A stretch of DNA of 64,000 nucleotides, from assembly GCF_047495875.1 (NCBI RefSeq), contig NC_092497.1, positions 62,397,977 to 62,461,976 on the forward strand. The letters are read 5' to 3'. Position 1 is the stretch's first letter. The number at the start of each line of letters is the position of its first letter. Origin of the DNA: Pithys albifrons albifrons (lineage: Eukaryota; Chordata; Aves; Passeriformes; Thamnophilidae). Positions 1-11,783 of the stretch are shown piece after piece. Below the pieces are notes generated by a model, which was not told the DNA's origin, did not search any database, and saw nothing but the letters and a program-made list of their open reading frames with translations. Both the position numbers and the translations under genes were made by a program.

Positions 1-304
1 AGGGATGATTTAGATGGGTAGATAGTGACAGGACAGGGATGAACGGCTTTAAGCTTAAAGAGGGCAGGTTTAAATGAGATTTTAGGAAGAAATTCTTTGC
101 TCACAGGGTGGTCAGGCACTCACATATGTTGCCCAGAGAAGCTGTGGATGCTCCATCCCTGGAAGTGTTCAAGGCCAGGCTGTATGGGGCTCTGAGCAAC
201 CTGTTCTAGAGGAAGACGTCCTTGCCCATGGCAGGATGGCTGGCATGAGATAATCTCTAAGGCTCCTTCCAACCCCAACTGTGCTATGATTCTGTGATTC
301 TATG
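1..304 (+). mobile_element. CR1 LINE, 3' end fragment
   Basis: This is the 3' part of a chicken-repeat-1 (CR1) non-LTR retrotransposon, cut by the left edge of the window. It shows the usual end of ORF2 (GTTCAAGGCCAGGCTG, TCCTTGCCCATGGCAGGATG) and the short 3' UTR (CTCCTTCCAACCCCAACTG). It closes with the CR1 terminal octamers ATTCTGTGATTCTATGG. The element is scattered with substitutions and has no long open frame, so it is an old, dead copy. Confidence 0.93.
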
Positions 305-568
305 GCAATTGCAAAGAACTTCTCAAATCTTTATATTCTCTGCACAGGCCCCATAGAAATAAATTGTACATCCCCATCACATGGTGACAAGCATAGTTAA
401 AACTCTGTGAGGGACTGTACTCATAATAATTGGATTAAACGTTCACAAATAAAAGAAAATCTTTGGAAGTTGTGCCAGAGATTTGACCATTTTTAGACAG
501 ATTAAATACCAAAGAACAAGCTTAGGGTACACAACCATGTAGATATATTCTAGTGTGTTACAAAATCC

Positions 569-918
569 CGTAGAGTAATGGTGAGCACTCCGGAGTCTGG
601 ATCACAAGGTCGTGAGTTCGAGTCTCACTGGAGACCGCACTGGGAAGTTCAAGCCTTCCTGCCATCCAATCCTTTCAGATCTCGGATGCTCAGCAGGGTC
701 AGCCCTGGTTAGTACCGGGTGCTGTGACAGTCCTGAGGACTTCACTGGCACTGTCCAAGCTCGCTCGACCATGGCAGATAGACCTCAGGACTTAAAGGGT
801 GGGGCCAGTTCTGCACACGCTGTGCCTCACCTAAAAAATCCACTGCACAAGCTGGAAGGGCACGTGGGGAGAGCCCTGCCTAAATCTGTGTTCGCGAAGT
901 TTGGCCATACACACATAC
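569..918 (+). mobile_element. Chimeric tRNA/5S rRNA SINE, near full length
   Basis: A short interspersed element in three parts. The head (about 569-640) resembles a tRNA, closest by eye to tRNA-Gln (AATGGTGAGCACTC, then GTTCGAGTCTC). The middle (about 660-733) matches 5S rRNA: CAGATCTCGGATGCTCAGC, then GGTTAGTAC joined straight to CGGGTGCTGT, so the stretch of 5S holding the C box is deleted. The tail (about 734-918) is unrelated to either RNA and is shared with the second copy at 11504-11783. It ends in an AC-rich run (ACACACATACAC). A 9-bp direct repeat ACAAAATCC flanks the element at 560-568 and 919-927, which marks target-primed retrotransposition. The 118-codon open frame at 612-968 is a by-product. 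No CR1-like 3' end is present, so a different LINE probably supplied the machinery. Chimeric 5S-tRNA SINEs (AmnSINE1 type) are known in amniotes as ancient repeats; this copy looks younger because the target duplication survives. Confidence 0.85.
577..624 (+). promoter_or_regulatory. RNA polymerase III A/B box pair of the SINE head
   Basis: The tRNA-like head keeps a recognisable A-box region (AATGGTGAGCACTC, from about 577) and a good B box (GTTCGAGTC, 616-624), spaced as in a tRNA gene. These would form an internal type-2 polymerase III promoter. The 5' and 3' ends of the tRNA-like part do not pair into a convincing acceptor stem, so it is a SINE promoter rather than a tRNA gene. Confidence 0.6.
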
Positions 919-927
919 ACAAAATCC

Positions 928-3520
928 TTTGGGGATTTTTGTGGTATGGCATTGAGGAGACAACGTAGTTTTGTATTTGATATCTTCATAATACAAATTT
1001 CCTGAAAACTTAACTGGGAAGAGGTTGAAAATCATAAAATGAGAGAGAAAGAGCTTCTATGGCAATGATTCATATCTTTCTTAGAATGCCTATTATCTGC
1101 CTTTATTTTTCTCTTAATAGAAAAAAAGTCTAATGCAGGCAGGTTTGAACACAACAGTAAACAATTTTACTGGGAAGAAATGATAAAAAATTTAGTAGTT
1201 TCAGTAGGTTTACAGGACATACCACAAATACAGTACACACTTAAGCAGCTGGCTTAAGGGAAATAAACATAAGTGAGTTCCTTACAGAATGCAGAATATA
1301 AATCGGTAGTTCTTTTTCCATAACAAAGCATGAAGGTGAAAGTAGAGATGGGATCAAGAGCAAAACACATAAAATTGTGAAATATGGATCTTTCGATGTC
1401 TATTAGAATGATTGTCTACATCATAGTATGACCTATGATGTAAAGGAGCTTAAACCAAACATCTGCTAGAAGACAGAAGTTCCTTCAGGAAATGGAGACA
1501 TGTATACAAGGATATTTTATTGAATATTGAGGGTTTTTTTTTTTACTTTCCATTAGTATTGATACAAGAATCAATAACATTAGTTTCAGAGCACTTCTCA
1601 TTAGTCCTTATGCAGCTCGGAAGCTGCTGTTTCACTGAAACATAACTGTGGGTTCAGATTCAGATTCTCTTACAAGCTTGCTCTGAGATTTTGGCTACAT
1701 AAAAAGAAGATTTCCAGTGGCATACAAATAAAGTTCATCTCAGTATTGTTTTAAAGTGTTTTAGTCATATAGTCTTTTACGCAGATAAGTTGAAGATATA
1801 TCCTGGATTTAATAAGACTCTTTAAAAAAAATGCTTACAGGTGGAACTCAGATTGAAATGTGTCTTCAAAATGTTTTCTCCAACCATTAAAAATTAAGCT
1901 TTGTGTATTTTTTTATATATATGTATATATTTATAATTTCATGGCCACGCACAGGAAAAAATTATCCGAATTACATTTTATCTTGTCTTTTTTTTTTTAA
2001 TACTGAATTTAAATTGTTGGAAAAGTTCCCTGAAGTTTTGGTTATGGAAGAAGTGTGAAATTAGTTAAATTGCAGTCTGTTTTAGGATTCTACTGGGAGT
2101 ACTTGGAAATTGGAACAGAACTAAGTCCCTTAAGCCCTGCAACAGATAAAAAGTTTACAAGCCTAAAGTGTCTGACTTTTAATCGCCATCTATAAAATTG
2201 TTGCAAAAATCTTTTCTTATCTATTTGGGTTGTAAGGATATCAGGAGCAAGAATGCCACAGGGATGTGTTTTAGCAGCACTCGGTGCTGTTGGTCTTTCT
2301 GTCACTCTCAAAGCTCCCAAAAGCTGAAGATGCAACACAAATCAACTTCATTCCCTTGACAATTGGTACCTGTCCTTCAATTTATCATTCTGTTCCAGCA
2401 ACCCTTCCAGAAATCCTCAGTCTCTGAAACCTACACCTTATAATTCCGTACAGAAAAAAACCAAAAGCTCCGTTGTACAAACAAAATTGTTGCCTGTAAA
2501 AGTTTTCTATTGAATTGCTGTCAAGTACACCCTGATAGCACCAATCACTTTCAAACTGACAAATATCGACCAGCCAGCTGCGTTCTCCTGGCACATGCTT
2601 CCAGCTCACTTGCTGTGATGTACAGATAGAGGTAATGGATGAACATCAATGACTAGAAATCTTGTGAAAATTTTAAAGCTTCTAGTGCCTATACCAGACT
2701 TAGATGGTTAGTCTTCTAGCACTGAATATGTGTCTGTTTTAAAGTCATACTATTGTGAGTTTCTTGCTTCCAAAAACTTTAACAGGACATTCCTGTTGAA
2801 AATTGGGGGAAGAAAAACCTGTTCACAAAGAGAGTATAAACTGCTGCATTTTTTAAAGATGGATTGTGATGAAATGATCAAACATTTCTAGAAGACAATG
2901 GTGGCAAACTGAGGAGACTGAATGAGAAGGGAACCTGAAAAGTCCAATCATAAAAATGAAAAGGAAGGACGTTTTTCTGTTATGCTGCTATGGGCAGAGC
3001 AGTCTTAGGTCCCAGAATTTTGCTTATTTTACTTTTTGCCAAGTAACAAGATTTAATTATTGGAGGATAAAAGGGAACATAATACATAACATTAAAATAA
3101 AAACTTTCCTTCTCCTTCATATGCTCAACTTTAAACACCTCTCTCCCAAACTCAGTCTCAACATCCCTTTCCTTCAATGCCTATTGTGCTCAGTCCCTCC
3201 TGCTCCCTTCAGGAAGGTTACAACACCGTGCTGCTTGCTTGTTTGCTTCTTCTGCTCCTTGCTTCTGTTCCCCTGCCTGAGTGCATGCTCCATGGGTTGT
3301 GAGTTCTCCCTAGTAGAATGGTGCTGTGATGCCACTGGCCAATTTCCAGCTGCTCCCATTGACCTGGAGAGGAGCAGTTCCCTACAGTGCTCTCCAGCTT
3401 TGAGCTTTCCAGGGACTAACATCTCACTCCACCAGCTCTCTCACAGGACTTTGGATCCTGACAGGCTACAGAGGTCTCATGGCTCCAAAATGAAACTCAG
3501 GCCCAAGCAATACCCTCATA
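928..3520. other. Gene-free AT-rich stretch
   Basis: No gene is supported here. The DNA is AT-rich with short T and A runs (around 1530, 1910 and 1990). Open frames on the minus strand at 2090-2338 and 2385-2609 and on the plus strand at 2956-3558 (200 codons) have no recognisable domain and no promoter or splice signals that I trust. Confidence 0.6.
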
Positions 3521-3612
3521 GCATCACAGAATCATTTGGGATGGGAAAGGACCTCTAAGACTCAGTCCAAGTATTAACCTGACACTGCCAAGTCCACCAC
3601 CAAACCAAGCCT
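3521..3612 (-). mobile_element. CR1 LINE, 3' end fragment
   Basis: Reverse-strand CR1 3' terminus. Reading on the plus strand it begins with the complement of the terminal octamer (ATCACAGAATCATTTGG), then AAAGGACCTCTAAGA and ACACTGCCAAGTCCACCACC, the usual complement of the CR1 3' UTR. It is short, with no coding sequence left. Confidence 0.85.
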
Positions 3613-6600
3613 TCTGCCAGAGGGAGTATCCAGCTGTCATCACTCCCTACTTCCTGTCAGTGCAGTGGGTTCTGACTCAGCTGGGTCTGAGGGGTTTGTT
3701 CTCCCTCACCTTTTATCAGGATACTCCATCCGTGTTTCAGATACAGAGAAGAAACTTTTCTTCTGTTACTGTTTGTTACAGGATTTGGATGGCCATTTGT
3801 GCCTTGGCTGTTGGGAGGGGGCTGAGGTTTCTGACTTAACCAAACTGAATCTGGGATCTCCTCAGGTGACCTCCCAGGGACTTGCTTTAACTACAAAAAG
3901 TCCTGACATGTGATTTGCCAAAGTACTTAATGCAGCAAATATGAAATAGACCAAAATACGTATTTTTGAATGTGTTCCCTGTCTTTGAAACCACAGAGTC
4001 CTAAACATGAGTTACACCTTAATTTAACTTTTCCATGCTATCATATATTTTTTTTTGTCTCTACAAGATAATTTTTTTCTTACAATTCAAGGGAAGAGGA
4101 AGAAAATTTGCCATAGGAACAGCACATCACAAATCTCCTTTTCCACTGACTATCCGACACCAACGTGATTTTTTGAAATGTTATACTTGATTTCAGCAGG
4201 TGAAGGACAGAGCTCATGCAATGTACCTCATTTGCCACAAGAAGAGTGAGGAGTATGTTCTTTATTTGGAATTGATTGTTTAATGGGTTGTGGTCATTTA
4301 ATTTCTGTAGGCTATTTTGAAAATCATTAACTGAAGTTAATTTAATTACTCATGAAGGCTGTTTGAAAACATCTTTGGCTCTTCCTTTGTGTCGGCATCA
4401 GAGAATATCAGGACAGCACTGGGTGCACTCATGAGGAGTTAATACAGTAAATCCTCATCCCCAAATATTTGGACTGAATACTCCATACATAAAAACTTTC
4501 ATGAATTCATGTTGTGTGTCGAAACAAGCACGTCAACTCAAAAAAAAAAAAAGCAAACCAACACAACAACAAAAAATGAAACAAAACCAAATCCCAAAGC
4601 CAGACAAAAATCTGTGCTGGTATTTTAAATTTGTCAAAGATCGATCTTGGGATGAGAACCATTCAATTTGAAATTAACACGGTAATATTAATTCTGTATT
4701 AATTTATTGGTTAGTTATTTTCTTTAAGAATTCCCATGTTATATGTAAACTAAGTAAATGTTAGGAATTAATTATATTGATACTATTTGATATTATTAAA
4801 ATTACTATTTTAATATTGTTATTAATATTGGTATTAAAGAAACTGCCAAGTCTATGCACAGTCTTGGATTTTTTTTCTCTAATTTAGAGTCTGAATTTTT
4901 ACATGCTATAAATGCCAGTAATATAAATGTATAATATGATATAATATATAAAATACAGAATATAAAAGTAAAATATAAATGTATAATTGTATGCTATGTT
5001 TTATAAATCTGTTGTGTGCAACAAATTTGTCATGGTAAACCTCATCTGCAGCTGATGACAGGTGTATACATGGCAAAATTCAAGGCCTTATGGAAAAAAC
5101 TTTTCTCTTTCTCAAGCAACAACAAACAAATGGAAAGCTGCTTAAAGCATTACCCTGCAAGTCCTTTCCTTTGGATCCTGGAGGGCACAGAAGCTCCTGT
5201 CTGAGCCTGGTCTCCTGGCAGGGTCTGCAGAGGATACATGAACACCCTTATCTGAATGCGAGGACTTGCATAACTACATTACCCTCTATTAATATCTAAA
5301 CAAAGGTACACATGAAATGATGGAGTGAGATTTTTCCAATCTAGTGATGTTCAGTCTGTGGTTTGAGGACATGAACTACTCCTAAACCTTCACAAACAGA
5401 TTAGAAATAGAAGTTCATTGGCATAATACAGCATTCAACAAAAAGACATTTGCTTAGTGAGTCTGTAAATCCCCTAGCAATTTCTTGAGGGTTCCTAAAT
5501 TGTCACCATTGCTGGATATTCATGCTTGCATATTATTTTCACCTGTTCTACAAAGCAGTGACAGTGACCAACATGAAACATGAGGGCTGCCAGAGGGCCC
5601 CCTGCCTTGCAGGCTGTGCAGTAGATATTTCTGTATGATATCTTTGCGTGATACATCTTTGGCTCTGGCTGTTGTGCCTTTTCCCCTGTGAACAGGGTGC
5701 ATACAAAAGCATGCAGTGTCCTGCCAGACCCCTGGGAGCAGAGGTGCTGGCCCTTTGAAGGCTGTGGACATGGATGCAGTGGTCCCTCCTGCTGGCACAG
5801 GTTGCTTTGCTTGCAGGAGAAAAGCAGGCTGCTCACAGACGTGCTTTTCCCTGAGCACTTGCTGAAGAAGTAGATAACTCCTCTTTGGTTCTAGAAATGT
5901 CTCCCAGTCCTGACTGGAAGATTGATTTTCTTTTGGATTTTTGTTTACCTCTTCCCCACCCCACCCCCCACCCTCCCATCCCCTGCTTTGTACAGGCCTG
6001 GACTGTATTCTTTTATCTGTCTAAAATGTGAAAGAGTTACCAGGTGTATTTGCCTTTTCCATTCATATTCCCTGCAGAACTGTTTCAAAAAGCTAGAGAC
6101 GTAGACAATAGATAAGTTTAAATATTCTTTTGGTTTTGCTTTCCAGCATATAGAGTGATGTTTTCTCATGAAAAGGGATGATGTGGAGGTGTGAGGAGCA
6201 GGGACAGGTCCAGCCTTGTGAGGGGCCTCATCAAGGCTCAAGCACTGGTCCCTCTCCTGAGCTGCAGGGCTTCTCAGGTTGGACTAAAAAGACAAATTCA
6301 AAAGTTAGGATTTTCTCCCATTGCAAATACAGAATTTTGAGCTCTAGCAAGTTTTCTGTTGGAGAAGAGAGACTTGGAGCCCTGCAACAGAATTTACTTT
6401 GCATTCACAGGAGGAATGTGCTATATACCTATTGATTTTCTTTCTTTATCCACAAGAGGCTGACACCAGAAATTTTCTATTTAAGTATTCATTACTAGCA
6501 TATTCTTTAGTCATGAATACAAAACAGTTTTAGTTGTAGCTTTTGGCAGCAATTCTCTCAAAAATTCCCCTTCAGTGCAATTGTGTCCCAAACCTGTATT

Positions 6601-7150
6601 TTATCCCTCAGTAAAATTTGTCACTGTTGAAAAATCTGAAAATTCTTTGGGGCTGTAGTAACCACATTCATGTCCTTGTATCAGACAAATACAGAATTTC
6701 TTTATCTGTAAAGTCACTAACAACTTTTTAACCCTTCTGAAAGCATTCAAATAGGTGCCACTTGAAGCTTTATCATGGTATGTAGATAGTGCAGTCTGAA
6801 GATTGTAGATGCTTTTTGCCTGGTACTCAGAACTACAAAATCAATTAGCAGCTCCTGGAAGTGCTTTAGCTATTGTGTGGGAGCCAGATGGGGCCATAAA
6901 GCCAGACCACCACTGCCCCTGTCATGTTTGTGCAAAGGTCCAAAGAGCTGCTCAGCAGGCAGAGGCTGGACACACAGCCACTTGGAAATAAAAACGAGGC
7001 TGCTGTCTCTGCACAGCTCCACAGCCCGCCAAGGCTCCTAGCCAGGCACCTGCTTTGCTGAGGAAAAATTCTCTTTAGGTATTTACTAATGGGCTTTCCC
7101 TCATAGAGTAAAAAGCAGAGATAGCAACTGGATGTATTAAATTTCTGAGT
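3613..7150. other. Gene-free stretch with AT-rich block
   Basis: No gene is supported. At about 4735-5000 there is a very AT-rich block of repeated TATTAATATTG-like and ATATAAAAT-like words with small hairpins. At 4541-4605 there is an A/C-rich, T-poor tract. At about 6820-7050 a moderately GC-rich patch contains GGAAATAAAAACGAGG, which resembles an LTR polyadenylation region, but no ends could be found. Confidence 0.5.
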
Positions 7151-7189
7151 CTATAAAATAATTTGACTGATCATCTACATCTATTAGTT

Positions 7190-7680
7190 ATTGTTAGCCA
7201 TGGAAACCTCATTAAACCTCATTGTTTATCTATAATGTGAAATAAATAACTGTTTCAGATAAAGTAATGATGCAAAATGCTTTCAGAGAGCTAGAACGAG
7301 TATCAGAATACTAATTGAATTCATTATTTCATGGGGTCACTAACAAAAAAGTATAGTCTTGAGAGAAGTTCTGTAAGAGATTCATTAGTACTTTAAAGAG
7401 ATTTTTGGCATTTGTCATTGACACGCTATCATCTTAACTGCAGCAGTAAAAGCTTGCACTATCTTCCATTAAGGGTGTTACCGTTCATATAATCAAGAGC
7501 TAAACCCAATATGCAAATGCAGGGTCTGAGCAGTAATGAATGCTTTTAGTTACCACTGCCTTGCAGAGAAATAATGGGATAAATAACCTATAATCAATGC
7601 ATTCTGGGAGAACAAATCTTTGACAAGTCTTTGGCAGGAAATGCTCATTGCTAAGGAAACTTGTGGGGTTTTTTCATAAC
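7190..7680. other. Possible conserved noncoding block
   Basis: Non-repetitive, AT-rich sequence with no decay signatures of known repeats and a dense set of homeodomain-like TAAT cores plus one perfect octamer (ATGCAAAT, within ATATGCAAATGCAGG near 7509). This is the look of vertebrate conserved noncoding elements, but conservation cannot be judged from one sequence. Confidence 0.2.
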
Positions 7681-7962
7681 AGGTAGGTTTTGGAAGAAAA
7701 TGGCTCCCATGACCTTTGATATATATTTTCCCCTTTCTGTAGTGTACCTCAGTATCAGCTTCTGGATCCCTTTGTGGAAGATTAGCATCATTGCCTCCTT
7801 CCTTTTTTTTTTTTTTTGTTCTTACTAGGAATATAGTCGAGCAGAGAGTGTAAGCAGATTGTCCATTTTTGTAAAAAGATATTCAAGGGTTCCTGAAAAA
7901 AACATGCTTGTCATTGTTAAAACTTTGGAGGGGACACAAATAGAAAAAAATCACAGTTAATT

Positions 7963-8022
7963 TCTTTCTCTCTTTTTTCTCTTTTTTTTCTCTTTCTCTT
8001 TTTGCATTCTTCTCTTCAACTA
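7963..8022 (+). repeat. Polypyrimidine tract (CT-rich)
   Basis: About 60 bases of almost unbroken C and T (TTTCTCTCTTTTTTCTC and similar), with the complementary strand all purine. Such tracts can adopt triplex structure and are prone to length change. Confidence 0.75.
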
Positions 8023-11000
8023 GAGCTGTTTTCCTTCCTCTTGTCACAGACATAAATTTTTCCTTTTTTATTTCCCTGATTAGAAAAGCTGCTCCAGTCT
8101 GCAGTGAAGTGAATTTTCAGGTTCTCTCTTTCACTGATTTCAAAGCCTGCCTTTACTCCTACTGCAGTTTGTGGAATAACCCCCAGTGTCCTCAGCTTAA
8201 AAAAGCAGTAGGCTACACTCTCTTTTTTATTTTCTCCCTAATAGTCGTCTACCTGGATTCAGTCAGGTCTTTCCTCACTGCAAGATTCCTCTCTTTGGTT
8301 AGTGCACCATTGCTTTCAGTCTAACTCAATTTGCCTCAGTGGGCTCAGCAATGTATTGCACCCAAGTCATATCCAGAGTCTTGGAGGAGCTGTATAAAGG
8401 CTGACAGGTTATCCTAATTAAGACACCTTCTGAAAATCTCTTCTAGCAGGATTTTCTCCTATGAAAGGCAAGCAGTAACAGTACTTCAGAGCACACTGTC
8501 ATAGCCTCAAATAACAAATGGAAAACAAAATATAACCCCTCCTAACCTCCCCCCCCCCCCCCAAAAACCCAACAGAGCAAGTGCAATAAGCTTCAGACTG
8601 TGTCTTCAGTGCACTGAAAAAACATGGATAGGACCCTGAAAGCAATTTTGATTAAGGGACTATGGCTTATTTCTGTTTGCCAAGTCTACTGGGATGGAAA
8701 ATGTTTCAACCGTCTTGCTGAGACTGTAGGTCCATAATTTCAGATAGCCAAAGAATTATTAGAGAATGTAGGGTATTTTTACATCTAACAGGTGCTCTGT
8801 GAATTTTCCCAGCTTAAGAGTAAATACTTGGGGCCCAAGCTTGTGAATTTAAAACAATACACACTGGAATCTGGAAATCCTGTATTTGTTGGCACTATGA
8901 ATTAATAAATCTGATTGAACAATTATGAGTGGGCTTAGGAAAGGTAAAAACCCTTCTAAATTCAAGTCTTACTTTGTGAAGCAAACCACAAGAGACCTAA
9001 TTTCACTTAAGCTCTTAGAAACTAGAAGAAACTGGTGTATAATGCTTTACAAACTGGCCAGGTAGTATAGCAATGAGTACTGGAATAAATTAAGTGAATG
9101 GAATGCTTTCCAAACAACACAGCTTTTGTCAAACAGAAATTTGATACCTCAAATTCAGCTATGGATGCTAGACTGGTGGTAAGGATGTGACCTCACAGCA
9201 CTGTCTAATTTGCCACTGAGACTTTCCACCTCCTCACTGTTGACAGGGATTTATTCTCCATTCTGTTCCCTGTCCACCTTGTAGCTATGAAAGGCAAGAA
9301 ATTATTTTACTGTTTCATCTCCTGAACCCATCTCACTCCTCAGAGATAAGAAGCAGCTGAAATCTCTATGTGATTTAGTAGATCTCCAGGGTCAGTGAGA
9401 CACCAGATATGCAGGCCCATGAGACAGAGGCAACCTTATCTGTTGCAGAACACCTTCCATTGGCAACCAAGGGATCTCAGGTTCACTTGAAAGACAAATA
9501 AAAACAGCATTCCTGAAATTGCAGTGATGCAAAAGCTGTTAATCTAATAAGCATATAAACTTTTTGTATCTTCAGCTTCTTCTGTTTTGTGTTAGTAGCC
9601 ACTTTTCCTCCTTTAGCTTGAAGAACACTTTAGTATTGTCTACACCTTGCGGATGTCCAGTAATGGTAGGAAATGTCTCCCATCTAGGTACATGTGGCTG
9701 GATAAGTTAATGATAATAATCACATCTCAGAAAATTATTGCCAGGCCAGCAGCGGTTCAGGTGCTGAAGGGAACTGCAAACCACCCAGTCATTGCTCATT
9801 CCCTCTAGGAAAAACAAGGCCTGTTTAAAATGACATGAAGTTTGTACAGCATAGATGACCTTTCTGTGGGAATGTGAACAATGTGAAGAAAAAGTGTAAA
9901 CATGGAGCATTAAATTACTGAAAAGGTTAACAAATCTTAGTTAATTTCACTTGGACATGTGTAAGGGAACTGTTCTAACAAACAAGATAAAACAAAAGTT
10001 GTAGCTGAAGATCAGTCAAGATCAGGGCCTTGCTCATGTTGCTATTAGGTTACTAGAAATACAAGCTCTTCTCCAAAGATTGTTACAGCCTGATGTTCAC
10101 ATCCATCAATCCAACCTTAACAATGAGCCAGCACGAACCTGCACTGACTTCAGGAGTCTAAATACACAAGAAGTAGATTTGAAACTGTGCACCTTCTAAA
10201 ATTTAAGTGTAGCATTTTTATAACACTTTGACTTAAACTGAATACATAAAGTAGTAAAAAAATATTCTGATCAATAGCTTGAGTCAATGCATTCAGAAAT
10301 AAATTAGTTGGAAATACACATTTATTGGAAGAAATGAATGAAATTCTTTTATTTTAAAATATTTCTCTATACAAAAAAATAGGAAAGGCAGATGATAACA
10401 AATATGACTGAAGCAAAATAAACCAATAACTGCAACATAATTATATTTGTGGTTGTTTCAGTCAAACAGATATCTTAACCACCCCTACCTGTAGTTCTGC
10501 AGGCAATTAATGTACATAACTCATGCACAGCTTGGACACTTTCATAGGAAATGATTTGCAGATAGAGAGAGATTGGTGCTTGATTTCTTGTGTAAAAAAA
10601 GGTCCATTTAAGGCTGGCATTGATGCATTATCAGTATTGACACTGCCAATTCATCTGACAACAGAATTTTTGATTAATCAGCAATAACAGTTTGACATAA
10701 GGAGGGGATATACTCTGACATATCTTTCTTTCCTTGCTGTAGCATGGATCTGTTTGGTATGTCAGAATTTATTTTTACATCCGTCTGTTGTTTTTAATGA
10801 TTGTGGAAGACATATCCAAGGATGTGAGGAAAATGGATATGGTAACAGAGTGTGGTTTTGCCCTGAGGTTGTATGGGATGCAATTATTACAGAGTAGAAT
10901 ATTACCATAGAACAGGTAAAATCCTTCACTTCGATGTTTTGTCTTAAGACTATTGGAAACACAGATGTTCCAGGTTTTGCTTTTCTTTCTTTTCCTACCT

Positions 11001-11503
11001 TAGCATAGTGAAAGACTGCTACAGGAAATATTTACTTTGGGGAGTCATTGATGTTATTAGCCAGGTGTTATTTGGCATTCGTATTTAAATCAGCAGTAGA
11101 AGTTTAATCCACTTTAGAACCTTCCTCAGAACTTGCATGAGGGAACTCAATTGACTAAATGTCAGTGAACCTTCAGAGCATTCAGTCTGGTCCCTGCCAT
11201 TTTTCACTTCAGAGGATCTGAACAAAGTCATTAAAGAAATTGGAGCGAAAATCAAACCTCATAAGATTTATATGGAACCACAAAAATGCATCTTTGTTGT
11301 AGTTGCTTGTGTACATGTTGAAGTATCACAAAGTCTACTAAAGGGTTCAGTTTCATCATAGTCTTTTGGAGGCAGAAAAGGCTCATGGCCCTGTTGAGTG
11401 CACTAATGACACAGTATGATGACTCACATTTATTTCATACTTTTAATTCATAGCCTTTAAAAATAGTGTAACTCTCAGTGTATCTTAAGATGGCTTTTAC
11501 ATG
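8023..11503. other. Gene-free stretch
   Basis: No gene, repeat family or RNA is recognised between the pyrimidine tract and the second SINE, except the poly-C run at 8549-8562. Short open frames here (for example 9707-9910 and 10762-10962 on the minus strand) are compatible with chance. Confidence 0.55.
8549..8562 (+). repeat. Poly-C homopolymer
   Basis: Fourteen consecutive C bases following CTAACCT and followed by an A run. This is a candidate i-motif on this strand and a G-run on the other, and a likely site of sequencing length error. Confidence 0.9.
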
Positions 11504-11783
11504 ACATCCGATCCCATCAGATCTCGGAAGCTAAGCAGGGTCAGCCCCAGATTAGTACTTGGATGGGAGACCTCCTGGTAATAGTCCTGAGGAACTTCAC
11601 TGGCACTGTCCAAGCTCGCTCGGCCGTGGCAGATGAACCTCAGTACTTAAACTGTGGGGCCAGTTCTGCGCACGCTGAGCCTCACCTAAAATCCACTGCG
11701 CAGGCTGGAAGGGCACACCCACGTGGGGACAGCCCTTCCCAAAATCTTCGTTTGCGAAGCCGACACACACACACACACACACA
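11504..11783 (+). mobile_element. 5S-derived SINE, second copy without tRNA head
   Basis: A second member of the family seen at 569-918. It starts inside the 5S part: CCATCAGATCTCGGAAGC, TAAGCAGGGTCAG and TTAGTACTTGGATGGGAGAC are close to vertebrate 5S rRNA. It keeps both the A box and the C box of the 5S internal control region, which copy one has lost in part. From about 11585 it carries the same private tail (GAACTTCACTGGCACTGTCC, CAAGCTCGCTCGGCCG, TGGGGCCAGTTCTGC), and it ends in a clean AC microsatellite (11763-11783). The tRNA-like head is absent, which fits 5' truncation. I find no clear target duplication. It is not a 5S rRNA gene, since the first 40 or so bases of 5S and the 3' stem are missing. 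Confidence 0.85.

Noticed and set aside
569..640. Functional tRNA-Gln gene
   Set aside because: The acceptor ends do not pair, the anticodon arm is degraded, and the sequence continues directly into a 5S-like part between target duplications; it is a SINE head.
2956..3558. 200-codon plus-strand frame
   Set aside because: No domain, no promoter, low-complexity Leu/Cys/Ser composition; the end runs into a CR1 on the opposite strand.
6960..7040. LTR fragment with AATAAA
   Set aside because: Only a polyadenylation-like word and a GC-richer flank; no termini, TATA or target duplication could be identified.
11504..11580. 5S rRNA gene
   Set aside because: The first third and the 3' stem of 5S are missing, and the sequence runs into a SINE tail shared with another locus.
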